DNA from: Isoetes engelmannii
Taxonomy: Eukaryota > Streptophyta > Lycopodiopsida > Isoetales > Isoetaceae
Direction: 5' to 3'
Assembly (NCBI GenBank): GCA_011763485.2
Contig: JAANSK020249273.1
Span: forward strand, 1 to 35,641
Length of the DNA: 35,641 bases
The notes below the pieces were generated by a model. It was given only the letters and a program-made list of their open reading frames with translations, was not told the DNA's origin and did no database searches. Below are positions 33,601 to 35,641 of this stretch, one piece after another (positions within the stretch are counted from its first letter, which is position 1; every line of letters starts with the position of its first letter). A program made the position numbers and the translations under genes.

Positions 33601-35223
33601 CCTCTTTAGGATGGAAATGCCAAAGTTTCCAGACAACTTGGTTCATTTTGGTTCCCTTTATGCAATTGTTGATAGTTCTAGTCATTTTGTAAACTTGCTT
33701 CTCATCTCTGAACTTACGAAAAAGAGGAAAGAATGTTCCTAATGTCAAGGTCTTTCATAATGCCTAGAGGCTATGGTAATTTCTCTTTTCTTTTGAAGCC
33801 CCAGCAGTATCATTAAATGTTAAGTTGCCTTTTACACTCTGCATCCTTCTTTTAGCTGCATTAGCAGTTTCGTTATCCAGCTCACATTTCCTTTATTTAC
33901 TTTATAATGGTTTGAAGTAATTACTGTAAAGCAGTGTGTTTTACATCGTATCTTGGTAGATTTTGACTAGATTTTGTTACCAGATCAAGAAAAAGCTTGC
34001 ACAAATTTGTGTTGAAATACATACTTCAGTCTCAGAAATGGCCGACAAATTCTATCAAGAGTTGCGCCGAAAGTATTACATCACACCTAAGTCTTACCTT
34101 GATTGTGTCAATCTTTACATTAAATTGTTGGCTGCGAAACGTGAGGAGTCATATATTGCCCAAGATAGGTTCTTGAATGGTCTCAACAAACTCAAAGAAA
34201 CTAATGAACTTATTGCTGGGATGAAGGTATGCCATCTGAAGCTCTTTTGCTTACATATGATGAATTCAAGTAAGTAATTCAGCTGATTAAAACATTAGTA
34301 AGTAAGAATGATGATAAGGTGTCTAGATTGAACGAGTAAGTTTATTGTGCAACAAGTTGCGGCATTTTTTCGAAACCTATGTTAGCTATAGGCCAGATTT
34401 TTCATTGCATGTGGATCTGCATCCAGTTTCTACAAGGCTGGCAATGATGTGTTGGAAAGAGTTCAGTTATTTGTCCACATGAAATGTGGCTATCTAAACT
34501 ATGATGATGTCACCTGCATGACTGCATGTCAAAATTTCCCTCTTTGATACATTAAGAATGCATGAAAACTTGGGTGTTTGACAAAAATAAAGAATCATGG
34601 GGAGAAGATTTAAGATGCATCAAAATCATATGACTACCTGTTTTAATTGAAAGAATTAAATGAACGATCCCGATTTCTCTTTTACCTTTGGTACTTATAA
34701 GAATTGAACTGGAAGTGTTTTTATGTTTGAACTATTTGCACATGTTGCAGATTGATCTTGGGAAACTGCAACCAATTCTTGCTGAAAAAGCAGAGATAAC
34801 AAACAAACTTCTTGTCCAAGTAGCTAAGGATCAAGAAAATGCAGAGAAGGTCATACCTTAGCTAAAAATTAAGCCTGTTTAATATGTAGTATTCAAAGTA
34901 TTTACTGTTTTTTAGTCATATCCAAATTGCTTACTGCTTGGTGGAAACTTTCTCATTTCCAGGTTAAGCAAGTAGTGGAAAAAGAAACTGCAGATGTCAA
35001 TGAGCAGGCTGCTGCTACTCAATTAATTAAGGATGATGCTCAGAAAGATCTTGACGCTGCTTTGCCTGCACTTAATGCTGCTGTGGAGGCTCTGAATTCG
35101 CTTAACAAGAACGACATTACTGAAATTAAATCCTTTACCAAACCGCCGCCGCTGGTGTTATTAACTATGGAAGCTGTGTGTGTGCTGCTTGGAGAGAAAC
35201 CTGACTGGGACACTTCAAAGAAG
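3393..35223 (+). CDS. DNAH6: Axonemal dynein heavy chain, inner-arm DNAH6-like (multi-exon, 3' end beyond window)
   Basis: This is the force-generating ATPase of a ciliary inner dynein arm; in a land plant it would act in the flagella of swimming sperm. The 31 exons plus one tentative exon listed separately give about 2,778 residues: N-terminal tail (1 to about 1000), linker (about 1000-1380), AAA1 (P-loop GPAGTGKT near 1418, Walker B ACFDEF near 1470), AAA2 (GPTGGGKT near 1699), AAA3 (GVSGVGKS near 2046, Walker [10 protein letters not shown] near 2112), AAA4 (GVGGSGKQS near 2396, FLFTDTQI near 2450) and the first stalk helix (2659-2778). The microtubule-binding tip, AAA5, AAA6 and C-terminus lie beyond the window. 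The blocks [19 protein letters not shown] and [20 protein letters not shown], and the GGGKT form of the AAA2 loop, resemble DNAH6 as remembered and differ from DNAH3/7/12 (GEPFGGKT). The dynein call is near certain; the DNAH6 subclass is from memory. Start: first ATG after an in-frame stop at 3294, context AGTATGG. Confidence 0.95.
3761..3919 (+). CDS. DNAH6: Dynein exon 2 (residues 102-154)
   Basis: Acceptor TATGTAG|GTGAT. The donor is taken as TTTATGA|GTATCC because its phase 1 matches the next exon; the GT at 3961 would give phase 0 and a 40-bp intron. It encodes a basic stretch (SKRGKF) ending in [10 protein letters not shown]. The introns on both sides are short (64 and 81 bp). Confidence 0.75.
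4001..4177 (+). CDS. DNAH6: Dynein exon 3 (residues 155-213)
   Basis: Acceptor TTGTCAG|AGCTTT, donor GATGCAG|GTAGG, phase 1 at both ends. It contains [14 protein letters not shown] and [12 protein letters not shown]. The first recognisable conserved block of inner-arm heavy chains (DPY.L..V.H.E....YYTMS..GVT) lies here, which ties the 5' exons to the motor exons. Confidence 0.88.
4285..4392 (+). repeat. Exact-period 54-bp tandem duplication inside intron 3
   Basis: Copies at 4285-4338 and 4339-4392 share TAATGCTAAGACAAGAGTAA and differ at about eight positions. The array ends 29 bp before the acceptor AG of exon 4, so it fills most of the intron's 3' half. Confidence 0.85.
4422..4498 (+). 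CDS. DNAH6: Dynein exon 4 (residues 214-239)
   Basis: Acceptor AAATTGCAG|AATTT, donor AAGCAG|GTACAC. It encodes [19 protein letters not shown], the conserved W....YY.. block of the dynein tail. Frame is phase 1 in, phase 0 out. Confidence 0.88.
4587..4724 (+). CDS. DNAH6: Dynein exon 5 (residues 240-285)
   Basis: Acceptor TTTATGCAG|TATAAG, donor CACGGG|GTAATC, phase 0 throughout. It encodes [17 protein letters not shown], matching the F..W...VR motif of inner-arm dynein tails, followed by [19 protein letters not shown]. Confidence 0.88.
4815..4937 (+). CDS. DNAH6: Dynein exon 6 (residues 286-326)
   Basis: Acceptor TGCCACAG|ATGTTG, donor TCCAAG|GTATGC, phase 0. It encodes an amphipathic helix ([20 protein letters not shown]) that continues the tail. 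Confidence 0.87.
5068..5637 (+). CDS. DNAH6: Dynein exon 7 (residues 327-516)
   Basis: Acceptor TTGACAG|GCCTTG. This long tail exon contains a charged helical stretch ([20 protein letters not shown]), [20 protein letters not shown], and the typical [17 protein letters not shown] block. The next exon is open only in phase 0, and the only well-formed phase-0 donor is AAG|GCAGGT, a GC donor. The adjacent GT at 5642 would be phase 1. A weaker phase-0 alternative is GT at 5665, which would add nine residues. Confidence 0.85.
5638..6089 (+). other. Intron 7 (GC-AG, 452 bp)
   Basis: It begins GCAGGTGATA and ends TTAAATGCAG. It is AT-rich with no recognisable element. Confidence 0.7.
6090..6287 (+). 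CDS. DNAH6: Dynein exon 8 (residues 517-582)
   Basis: Acceptor AAATGCAG|TTGCTT, donor TTTCAG|GTAAAG, phase 0. It encodes [18 protein letters not shown] and an acidic segment ([17 protein letters not shown]). The position matches the V....I..V..LPRL region after the SP.....F block of other heavy chains. Confidence 0.85.
6288..6658 (+). other. Intron 8 (371 bp)
   Basis: GTAAAG to CCTGTAG. No repeat or gene is recognised in it. Confidence 0.8.
6659..6748 (+). CDS. DNAH6: Dynein exon 9 (residues 583-612)
   Basis: Acceptor CCTGTAG|GATGGT, donor AGTGAG|GTAATT, 30 codons in phase 0. It encodes [20 protein letters not shown]. It fits between its neighbours by phase; on its own it is weakly conserved. 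Confidence 0.75.
7023..7124 (+). CDS. DNAH6: Dynein exon 10 (residues 613-646)
   Basis: Acceptor GAATCAG|GTAAAA, donor CAAATT|GTAAGA, 34 codons in phase 0. It encodes [20 protein letters not shown] and [12 protein letters not shown], the helix that precedes the next conserved tail block in axonemal heavy chains. Confidence 0.82.
7125..7674 (+). other. Intron between exon 10 and the tentative exon (550 bp)
   Basis: GTAAGA to CTGAAG. Open frames here (for example 7279-7530) lack dynein motifs and good splice sites. Nothing else is recognised. Confidence 0.5.
7675..7755 (+). CDS. DNAH6: Tentative dynein exon (residues 647-673)
   Basis: Proposed to fill a gap of roughly 30-40 residues that family alignment predicts between the exons at 7023-7124 and 9602-9694. 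Acceptor ACTGAAG|AACAG, donor TACCAG|GTGAGT, 27 codons, phase 0 at both ends. It encodes [17 protein letters not shown], a plausible amphipathic helix running into [13 protein letters not shown]. The acceptor has a poor pyrimidine tract, so the exon could be longer, elsewhere in the intron, or absent. Confidence 0.4.
8742..8907 (+). mobile_element. Possible plus-strand Copia-type LTR remnant
   Basis: A purine-rich tract (TTCAGGGAGAG) is followed directly by TGTTAGAATATAAAG, the usual polypurine tract/LTR junction of Copia elements. The LTR may end at TTTATCA (8907). No partner LTR was identified. Fossil, low confidence. Confidence 0.4.
8940..9530 (-). mobile_element. Copia-type LTR element fossil: gag zinc-knuckle region, primer site and part of an LTR
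   Basis: On the minus strand, GCTCTGATACCA at 9267-9278 is the complement of TGGTATCAGAGC, the initiator-tRNA-Met primer site of Copia elements. LTR-like sequence lies at 9279 to about 9530. The 8950-9135 part is clearly homologous to 29710-29918 and resembles the zinc-knuckle part of gag. The element is heavily decayed and internally short. Confidence 0.6.
9602..9694 (+). CDS. DNAH6: Dynein exon 11 (residues 674-704)
   Basis: Acceptor ATGGTGCAG|TCTTTT. It encodes [20 protein letters not shown] and [11 protein letters not shown], matching the family pattern of a helix followed by P...EE..E. The donor is TTACAG|GCAAGT, a perfect GC-type site with no usable GT nearby in phase. Confidence 0.87.
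9787..10075 (+). CDS. DNAH6: Dynein exon 12 (residues 705-800)
   Basis: Acceptor CACTGCAG|TCTATG, donor CCGAAG|GTGAGC, phase 0 in and phase 1 out. It is helical throughout ([40 protein letters not shown]), as in the tail of other heavy chains. Confidence 0.9.
10076..11000 (+). other. Intron 12 (925 bp)
   Basis: GTGAGC to TTGACAG. No mobile element or gene recognised. Confidence 0.8.
11001..11107 (+). CDS. DNAH6: Dynein exon 13 (residues 801-836)
   Basis: Acceptor ATTGACAG|ATTCAG, donor TTCCAG|GTATGT. It completes a GAT codon from the previous exon and encodes [20 protein letters not shown]. Phase 1 in, phase 0 out. Confidence 0.88.
11237..11400 (+). CDS. DNAH6: Dynein exon 14 (residues 837-890)
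   Basis: Acceptor ATGTTAG|ATAGAT. It encodes [20 protein letters not shown], with the conserved LW....... W motif of the tail-linker junction. The donor must be ACAAG|GCATCC (phase 2), because the next exon is open only in phase 2 and alignment leaves no residues to spare. This is another GC donor. Confidence 0.87.
11477..11651 (+). CDS. DNAH6: Dynein exon 15 (residues 891-949)
   Basis: Acceptor TAATGTAG|GTATGC, donor CAGAAG|GTAAGC, phase 2 in and 0 out. It contains [36 protein letters not shown] and EIG. The LPVI..LRN..L..RHW block is the diagnostic start of the dynein heavy-chain N-terminal region 2. Confidence 0.95.
11652..11997 (+). other. Intron 15 (346 bp)
   Basis: GTAAGC to TGTGCAG. 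No notable content. Confidence 0.85.
11998..12138 (+). CDS. DNAH6: Dynein exon 16 (residues 950-996)
   Basis: Acceptor TATGTGCAG|TTAATC, donor AACAAG|GTCTGT, 47 codons in phase 0. It encodes [20 protein letters not shown] and [16 protein letters not shown], the expected L..LL...V......I..I...A..E..LE..L block. Confidence 0.93.
12279..12409 (+). CDS. DNAH6: Dynein exon 17 (residues 997-1039)
   Basis: Acceptor CATGTGCAG|TGGACA, donor CCTCAAG|GTATGC, phase 2 out. It encodes [20 protein letters not shown] and [14 protein letters not shown]. The W....F.V..Y.......L.G.D.....LEDS block is standard in the linker. Confidence 0.95.
12487..12705 (+). CDS. DNAH6: Dynein exon 18 (residues 1040-1112)
   Basis: Acceptor GGAAACAG|ATACGT, donor GACAG|GTATGA, phase 2 at both ends. 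It contains [20 protein letters not shown] and DIQRQLPNE, the W...Q..W.YLE.IF...DI..QLP signature of dynein linkers. Confidence 0.97.
13850..14075 (-). repeat. LTR (3' LTR of the 13850-15565 element)
   Basis: 226 bp, TGTTAAATCTCAGG to CTCCAGCA, bounded on the left by the GACAT target copy and on the right by the polypurine tract. Confidence 0.88.
15337..15565 (-). repeat. LTR (5' LTR of the 13850-15565 element)
   Basis: 229 bp, TGTTAAATCCTAGG to CTCCAACA, next to the primer-site remnant on its left and the GACAT target copy on its right. Confidence 0.88.
15571..15870 (-). pseudogene. Unrecognised protein-coding fragment interrupted by an LTR insertion
   Basis: On the minus strand the segment shows coding-like peptide blocks, including [35 protein letters not shown] and [19 protein letters not shown], mostly helical and charged. 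The blocks are not all in one frame. Similar coding-like sequence seems to resume just left of the element (13800-13844). I do not recognise the family. It could be a decayed retrocopy or an exon relic of a host gene; nothing suggests a link to dynein. Confidence 0.45.
16073..16293 (+). CDS. DNAH6: Dynein exon 19 (residues 1113-1186)
   Basis: Acceptor TTTGTAG|GCCAAA, donor TTTG|GTAAGT, phase 2 in and 1 out. It contains [20 protein letters not shown] and [16 protein letters not shown]. The [20 protein letters not shown] block is near-invariant in dyneins. It follows a 3.4-kb intron filled with element fossils. Confidence 0.98.
16369..16537 (+). CDS. DNAH6: Dynein exon 20 (residues 1187-1242)
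   Basis: Acceptor TACTTAG|ATGGAA, donor CGTAG|GTATGA, phase 1 in and 2 out. It encodes the SEGE...L......RGNVE.WL..VE..M..TLR linker block. Confidence 0.97.
17090..17350 (-). mobile_element. Diverged LINE 3'-region fragment
   Basis: It shares words and order with the two better preserved LINE tails at about 20600-20790 and 28790-29010 (for example ACCTCCAATGA, CAGTCATTTGATG and the TGCCCGCTTT start). It is the oldest-looking of the copies. Confidence 0.55.
17753..17850 (-). mobile_element. Copia-type primer site and LTR-edge remnant
   Basis: GCTCTGATACCA at 17753-17764 is an exact complement of the initiator-tRNA-Met primer site; the LTR would start right after it. A second, decayed version (GGCTCTGATATCTGG) lies at 17702. 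No partner LTR was identified. Fossil. Confidence 0.5.
18822..19049. repeat. Direct tandem duplication, about 110-120 bp unit
   Basis: Copies at 18822-18929 and 18930-19049 share CACTGATGAGG, ATCCATTTGTCAC (ATTCATTTGTCAC in copy one), AGACTTGCAGTTTAGAAA and the GTGAAG..CA.AGCCTT end. Copy two has a short extra insert. It probably belongs to the decayed element that continues into 19079-19500. Confidence 0.75.
19079..19500 (-). mobile_element. Copia LTR retrotransposon fossil, integrase-RT junction part of pol
   Basis: The minus strand gives [40 protein letters not shown], matching the Copia pattern KLD.RA.KC.F.GY....KGYKC.......V..SRDV..F. A partial second copy of the same stretch lies at about 19070-19155. 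Broken, pol fragment only. Confidence 0.7.
19775..20074 (+). CDS. DNAH6: Dynein exon 21 (residues 1243-1342)
   Basis: Acceptor TCTACAG|GTTGGC, donor GTGAG|GTAAAA, phase 2 at both ends. It contains [20 protein letters not shown], the conserved W.....Q.VL....YW block, and [13 protein letters not shown] just before AAA1. The upstream intron is 3.2 kb. Confidence 0.96.
20075..21408 (+). other. Intron 21 (1.33 kb) with a LINE tail
   Basis: GTAAAA to TTAAACAG. Most of the middle (about 20370-20975) is a 5'-truncated LINE on the minus strand; the flanks show nothing. Confidence 0.9.
20370..20975 (-). mobile_element. LINE 3' end, 5'-truncated
   Basis: The minus strand encodes the end of a LINE ORF2: [19 protein letters not shown] and [16 protein letters not shown] (the C..C...E..EHF.F.CP.Y zinc-knuckle region after the reverse transcriptase), then [14 protein letters not shown]. 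The element's 3' end lies at about 20375. The same sequence recurs at 28550-29180; this copy lacks a short internal piece present there. 5' truncation is usual for LINE copies. Confidence 0.8.
21409..21733 (+). CDS. DNAH6: Dynein exon 22: end of linker and AAA1 P-loop (residues 1343-1451)
   Basis: Acceptor TTAAACAG|TAACAA, donor TACAAG|GTAACT, phase 2 in and 0 out. It contains [31 protein letters not shown], and the AAA1 Walker [20 protein letters not shown] (P-loop starting near residue 1418), with VVFNC as the following conserved strand. AAA1 is the main ATP-hydrolysing site of dynein, and its lysine and threonine are intact. Confidence 0.99.
21843..23741 (+). CDS. DNAH6: Dynein exon 23: AAA1 Walker B, AAA2, start of AAA3 (residues 1452-2084)
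   Basis: Acceptor TTTAACAG|TTCATG, donor ACACAG|GTACCT, 633 codons uninterrupted in phase 0. In order: [13 protein letters not shown] (AAA1 Walker B), [51 protein letters not shown] (AAA2 Walker A), [20 protein letters not shown] (AAA2 Walker B region), [20 protein letters not shown], and [10 protein letters not shown] (AAA3 Walker A). All catalytic-site motifs look intact. At 1.9 kb it is more than three times the next longest exon in the gene. Confidence 0.99.
23842..24096 (+). CDS. DNAH6: Dynein exon 24: AAA3 Walker B (residues 2085-2169)
   Basis: Acceptor GGCTTTAG|GAAACA, donor AATGAG|GTAATT, phase 0. It contains [20 protein letters not shown] and [15 protein letters not shown], then [12 protein letters not shown]. 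The DD in place of DE in Walker B of AAA3 is normal for dyneins. Confidence 0.98.
24236..24487 (+). CDS. DNAH6: Dynein exon 25: rest of AAA3 (residues 2170-2253)
   Basis: Acceptor GGTGCAG|GTTACT, donor TTTCAG|GTAACT, phase 0. It encodes [19 protein letters not shown] and [20 protein letters not shown], both standard AAA3 blocks (R..RHF.......PS and LPTP.K.HY.FNLRD.S). Confidence 0.98.
24488..25107 (+). other. Intron 25 (620 bp)
   Basis: GTAACT to TTGAATAG. No element or gene recognised. Confidence 0.85.
25108..25368 (+). CDS. DNAH6: Dynein exon 26: AAA3-AAA4 (residues 2254-2340)
   Basis: Acceptor TTGAATAG|GGTATC, donor GAACAG|GTTTGT, phase 0. It contains [20 protein letters not shown], the invariant LW.HE..RVF.DRL.... 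block, and MFGDYLRPG. Confidence 0.98.
25420..26335 (-). mobile_element. LINE fragment: end of reverse transcriptase and C-terminal zinc region
   Basis: The minus strand gives [20 protein letters not shown] and [20 protein letters not shown], the classic LINE block (G..LN..KTK.M.F......V..YKYLG), preceded by [11 protein letters not shown] and followed further down by [17 protein letters not shown], the C-terminal EHF..CP.Y region. It is decayed, with changes of frame between blocks. It is a LINE different from, but related to, the tails at 20370 and 28550; 18 A residues at 25483-25500 flank its 3' side. Confidence 0.8.
26640..27060 (+). mobile_element. Retroelement-like 3' fragment with coiled-coil coding and (TCAA)n tail
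   Basis: A plus-strand frame encodes [20 protein letters not shown] and [19 protein letters not shown], a charged heptad-type helix. About 280 bp later the sequence ends in CAATCAATCAATCAAT (27043-27060), a simple-repeat tail as seen on some LINEs and SINEs. No RT domain or LTR is seen, so the element type is uncertain. Confidence 0.4.
27043..27060 (+). repeat. (TCAA)n microsatellite
   Basis: Four and a half TCAA units, TCAATCAATCAATCAATA, probably the 3' tail of the preceding retroelement fragment. Confidence 0.85.
27643..27949 (+). CDS. DNAH6: Dynein exon 27: AAA4 Walker A (residues 2341-2442)
   Basis: Acceptor GACTTTAG|GTGCAA, donor ATTGCAG|GTAACT, phase 0 in and 1 out. It contains [20 protein letters not shown], then [19 protein letters not shown] (AAA4 P-loop near residue 2396) and the F.EDLKKLY..AG end of the block. 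It is followed by the longest intron (5.0 kb). Confidence 0.98.
28211..28354 (+). repeat. Direct repeat, two copies of about 51 bp spaced 93 bp
   Basis: AGGAGGTCCT.ACCAATCC starts at 28211 and 28304, each ending CCAAGGACAAGGGACCA. The inner part (TATCAAAGCCAAGG in copy two) recalls a Copia primer-site edge on the plus strand, but no LTR is visible beside it. Confidence 0.7.
28550..29180 (-). mobile_element. LINE 3' end, 5'-truncated (second copy of the 20370-20975 family)
   Basis: It shares nearly the whole sequence with 20370-20975, from the 3' end (ACCACTTGGGTCTATGAGAC) through the ORF2 C-terminus ([34 protein letters not shown]) to AATTTACAGATCCTCTTTGA. Both copies break off at almost the same 5' point. 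Confidence 0.82.
30247..30362 (+). repeat. LTR fragment in inverted orientation inside the 29314-32340 element
   Basis: It is the reverse complement of about 32148-32262 with moderate divergence (shared TTAGATTAGC.GTGCAGAACG and TTCTCTTGGTTTTT). No primer site follows it, so it is a fragment rather than a whole end. Confidence 0.75.
31101..31528. repeat. 214-bp tandem duplication, two nearly identical copies
   Basis: Copies at 31101-31314 and 31315-31528 run in step from GCTAAGAGCAGCCAAGGTAA to ACCATTGGCTACT and differ only by TTTCTTC/TTTCCTC and by a few bases at the end. The identity is far higher than that of the surrounding fossil, so the duplication arose after the element inserted, or is an assembly artefact. 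Confidence 0.9.
32948..33351 (+). CDS. DNAH6: Dynein exon 28: AAA4 Walker B (residues 2443-2577)
   Basis: Acceptor TTTCATAG|GCGTTG, donor GACGAG|GTGCAA, phase 1 in and 0 out. It contains [53 protein letters not shown] and [16 protein letters not shown]. The frame stays open past the donor to 33546, but that tail is not dynein-like. Confidence 0.98.
33352..33983 (+). other. Intron 28 (632 bp)
   Basis: GTGCAA to TTACCAG. The open frame continuing to 33546 is chance read-through. Nothing else recognised. Confidence 0.85.
33984..34226 (+). CDS. DNAH6: Dynein exon 29: end of AAA4 (residues 2578-2658)
   Basis: Acceptor GTTACCAG|ATCAAG, donor ATGAAG|GTATGC, phase 0. It contains [20 protein letters not shown], the Y.TP.SYL......Y family block, and [17 protein letters not shown] leading into the stalk. 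Confidence 0.98.
34227..34750 (+). other. Intron 29 (524 bp)
   Basis: GTATGC to GTTGCAG. No element or gene recognised. Confidence 0.88.
34751..34849 (+). CDS. DNAH6: Dynein exon 30: stalk helix CC1, first part (residues 2659-2691)
   Basis: Acceptor GTTGCAG|ATTGAT, donor GAGAAG|GTCATA, 33 codons in phase 0. It encodes [20 protein letters not shown], a heptad-type helix at the base of the antiparallel stalk. Confidence 0.96.
34963..35223 (+). CDS. DNAH6: Dynein exon 31: stalk helix CC1, second part (residues 2692-2778)
   Basis: Acceptor TTTCCAG|GTTAAG, donor AAGAAG|GTGCTC, phase 0. It contains [36 protein letters not shown] and [19 protein letters not shown], the strongly conserved stalk segment just before the microtubule-binding domain. 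It is the last exon in the window. Confidence 0.98.
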
Positions 35224-35641
35224 GTGCTCCTGCTATTCTAATTGTCTTCTATTTACATAGAATGAGACTGAGTGATGCTGCATGTTATATTCCAAGTATT
35301 TCATTCCAAATTCTATATTCCTCTGGCAAGCTATTTGCCATCTCATTTTCACGCTCTTTTTAATATATTCTTTAAGGTAATCTTATTACTCCGTATTAAA
35401 GATGGCTTCTGGAGGAGCAGTTTAGTTAGAACAATAGCCTTACCACGTCCAATCTATGTCTTATGTTGAAGGGATGATGCCATCATCAAATGACGTGTCA
35501 TTTTTATTATACTGTATCAACTGAAATGCACATGGGGATTCTCTAGTTGTGTGCACTCTTTATCTTAAGTGCAGTCTAAGCTAGTGATTTCCACCATGAT
35601 TAAAGAAAGAGTTCTTTTTTTTTTTTTTTTTTTTTTTTGGT
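35224..35641 (+). other. Start of intron 31, runs off the window
   Basis: It begins GTGCTC. It holds no recognisable element except a run of 24 T at 35615-35638, which could be the reversed poly(A) tail of an antisense retroelement beginning at the window edge. Confidence 0.8.

Overview
The window is nuclear DNA from a land plant that makes swimming sperm. Nearly all of it (3393 to beyond 35641, + strand) is one intron-rich gene for an axonemal dynein heavy chain, read here up to the first helix of the microtubule-binding stalk. Seed plants other than Ginkgo and cycads have no axonemal dyneins. Long introns full of Copia-type LTR fossils and LINE tails fit a fern best; a lycophyte, Ginkgo or a cycad cannot be excluded from this sequence alone.

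Layout. 1-3150: upstream region with a Ty3/gypsy pol fossil (- strand), a decayed PIF/Harbinger transposase piece, two families of short direct or tandem repeats, and a large fold-back repeat ending about 250 bp before the gene. 3150-3392: probable promoter and 5' leader with a telo-box. 3393-12705: eighteen assigned exons plus one tentative exon (7675-7755) encoding the N-terminal tail. 12706-21408: three long introns (3.4, 3.2 and 1.3 kb) around three exons of the linker. 21409-25368: the AAA1-AAA3 motor core, including a single 1,899-bp exon. 25369-35223: AAA4 and the start of the stalk, with a 5.0-kb intron carrying an LTR element and a LINE tail. 35224-35641: intron; the gene runs off the window.

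I assigned 31 exons by reading splice sites, phase and family conservation, plus one tentative exon. Together they give about 2,778 residues with no frame conflict. All four P-loops expected in this part are present: AAA1 near residue 1418, AAA2 near 1699, AAA3 near 2046 and AAA4 near 2396. The motor sequence matches what I remember of the DNAH6 class of single-headed inner-arm dyneins better than the DNAH3/7/12 class. That fits the known loss of outer-arm dyneins and retention of inner arms in land plants.

Unusual points are three introns whose donors must be GC rather than GT, a 633-codon intronless block in an otherwise finely split gene, mostly antisense mobile-element remains in the introns, and a small gag-only LTR element with an exact 5-bp target duplication that interrupts an unrecognised minus-strand coding fragment. 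I did not find a second intact gene, an RNA gene, a CRISPR array or a convincing new biological system.
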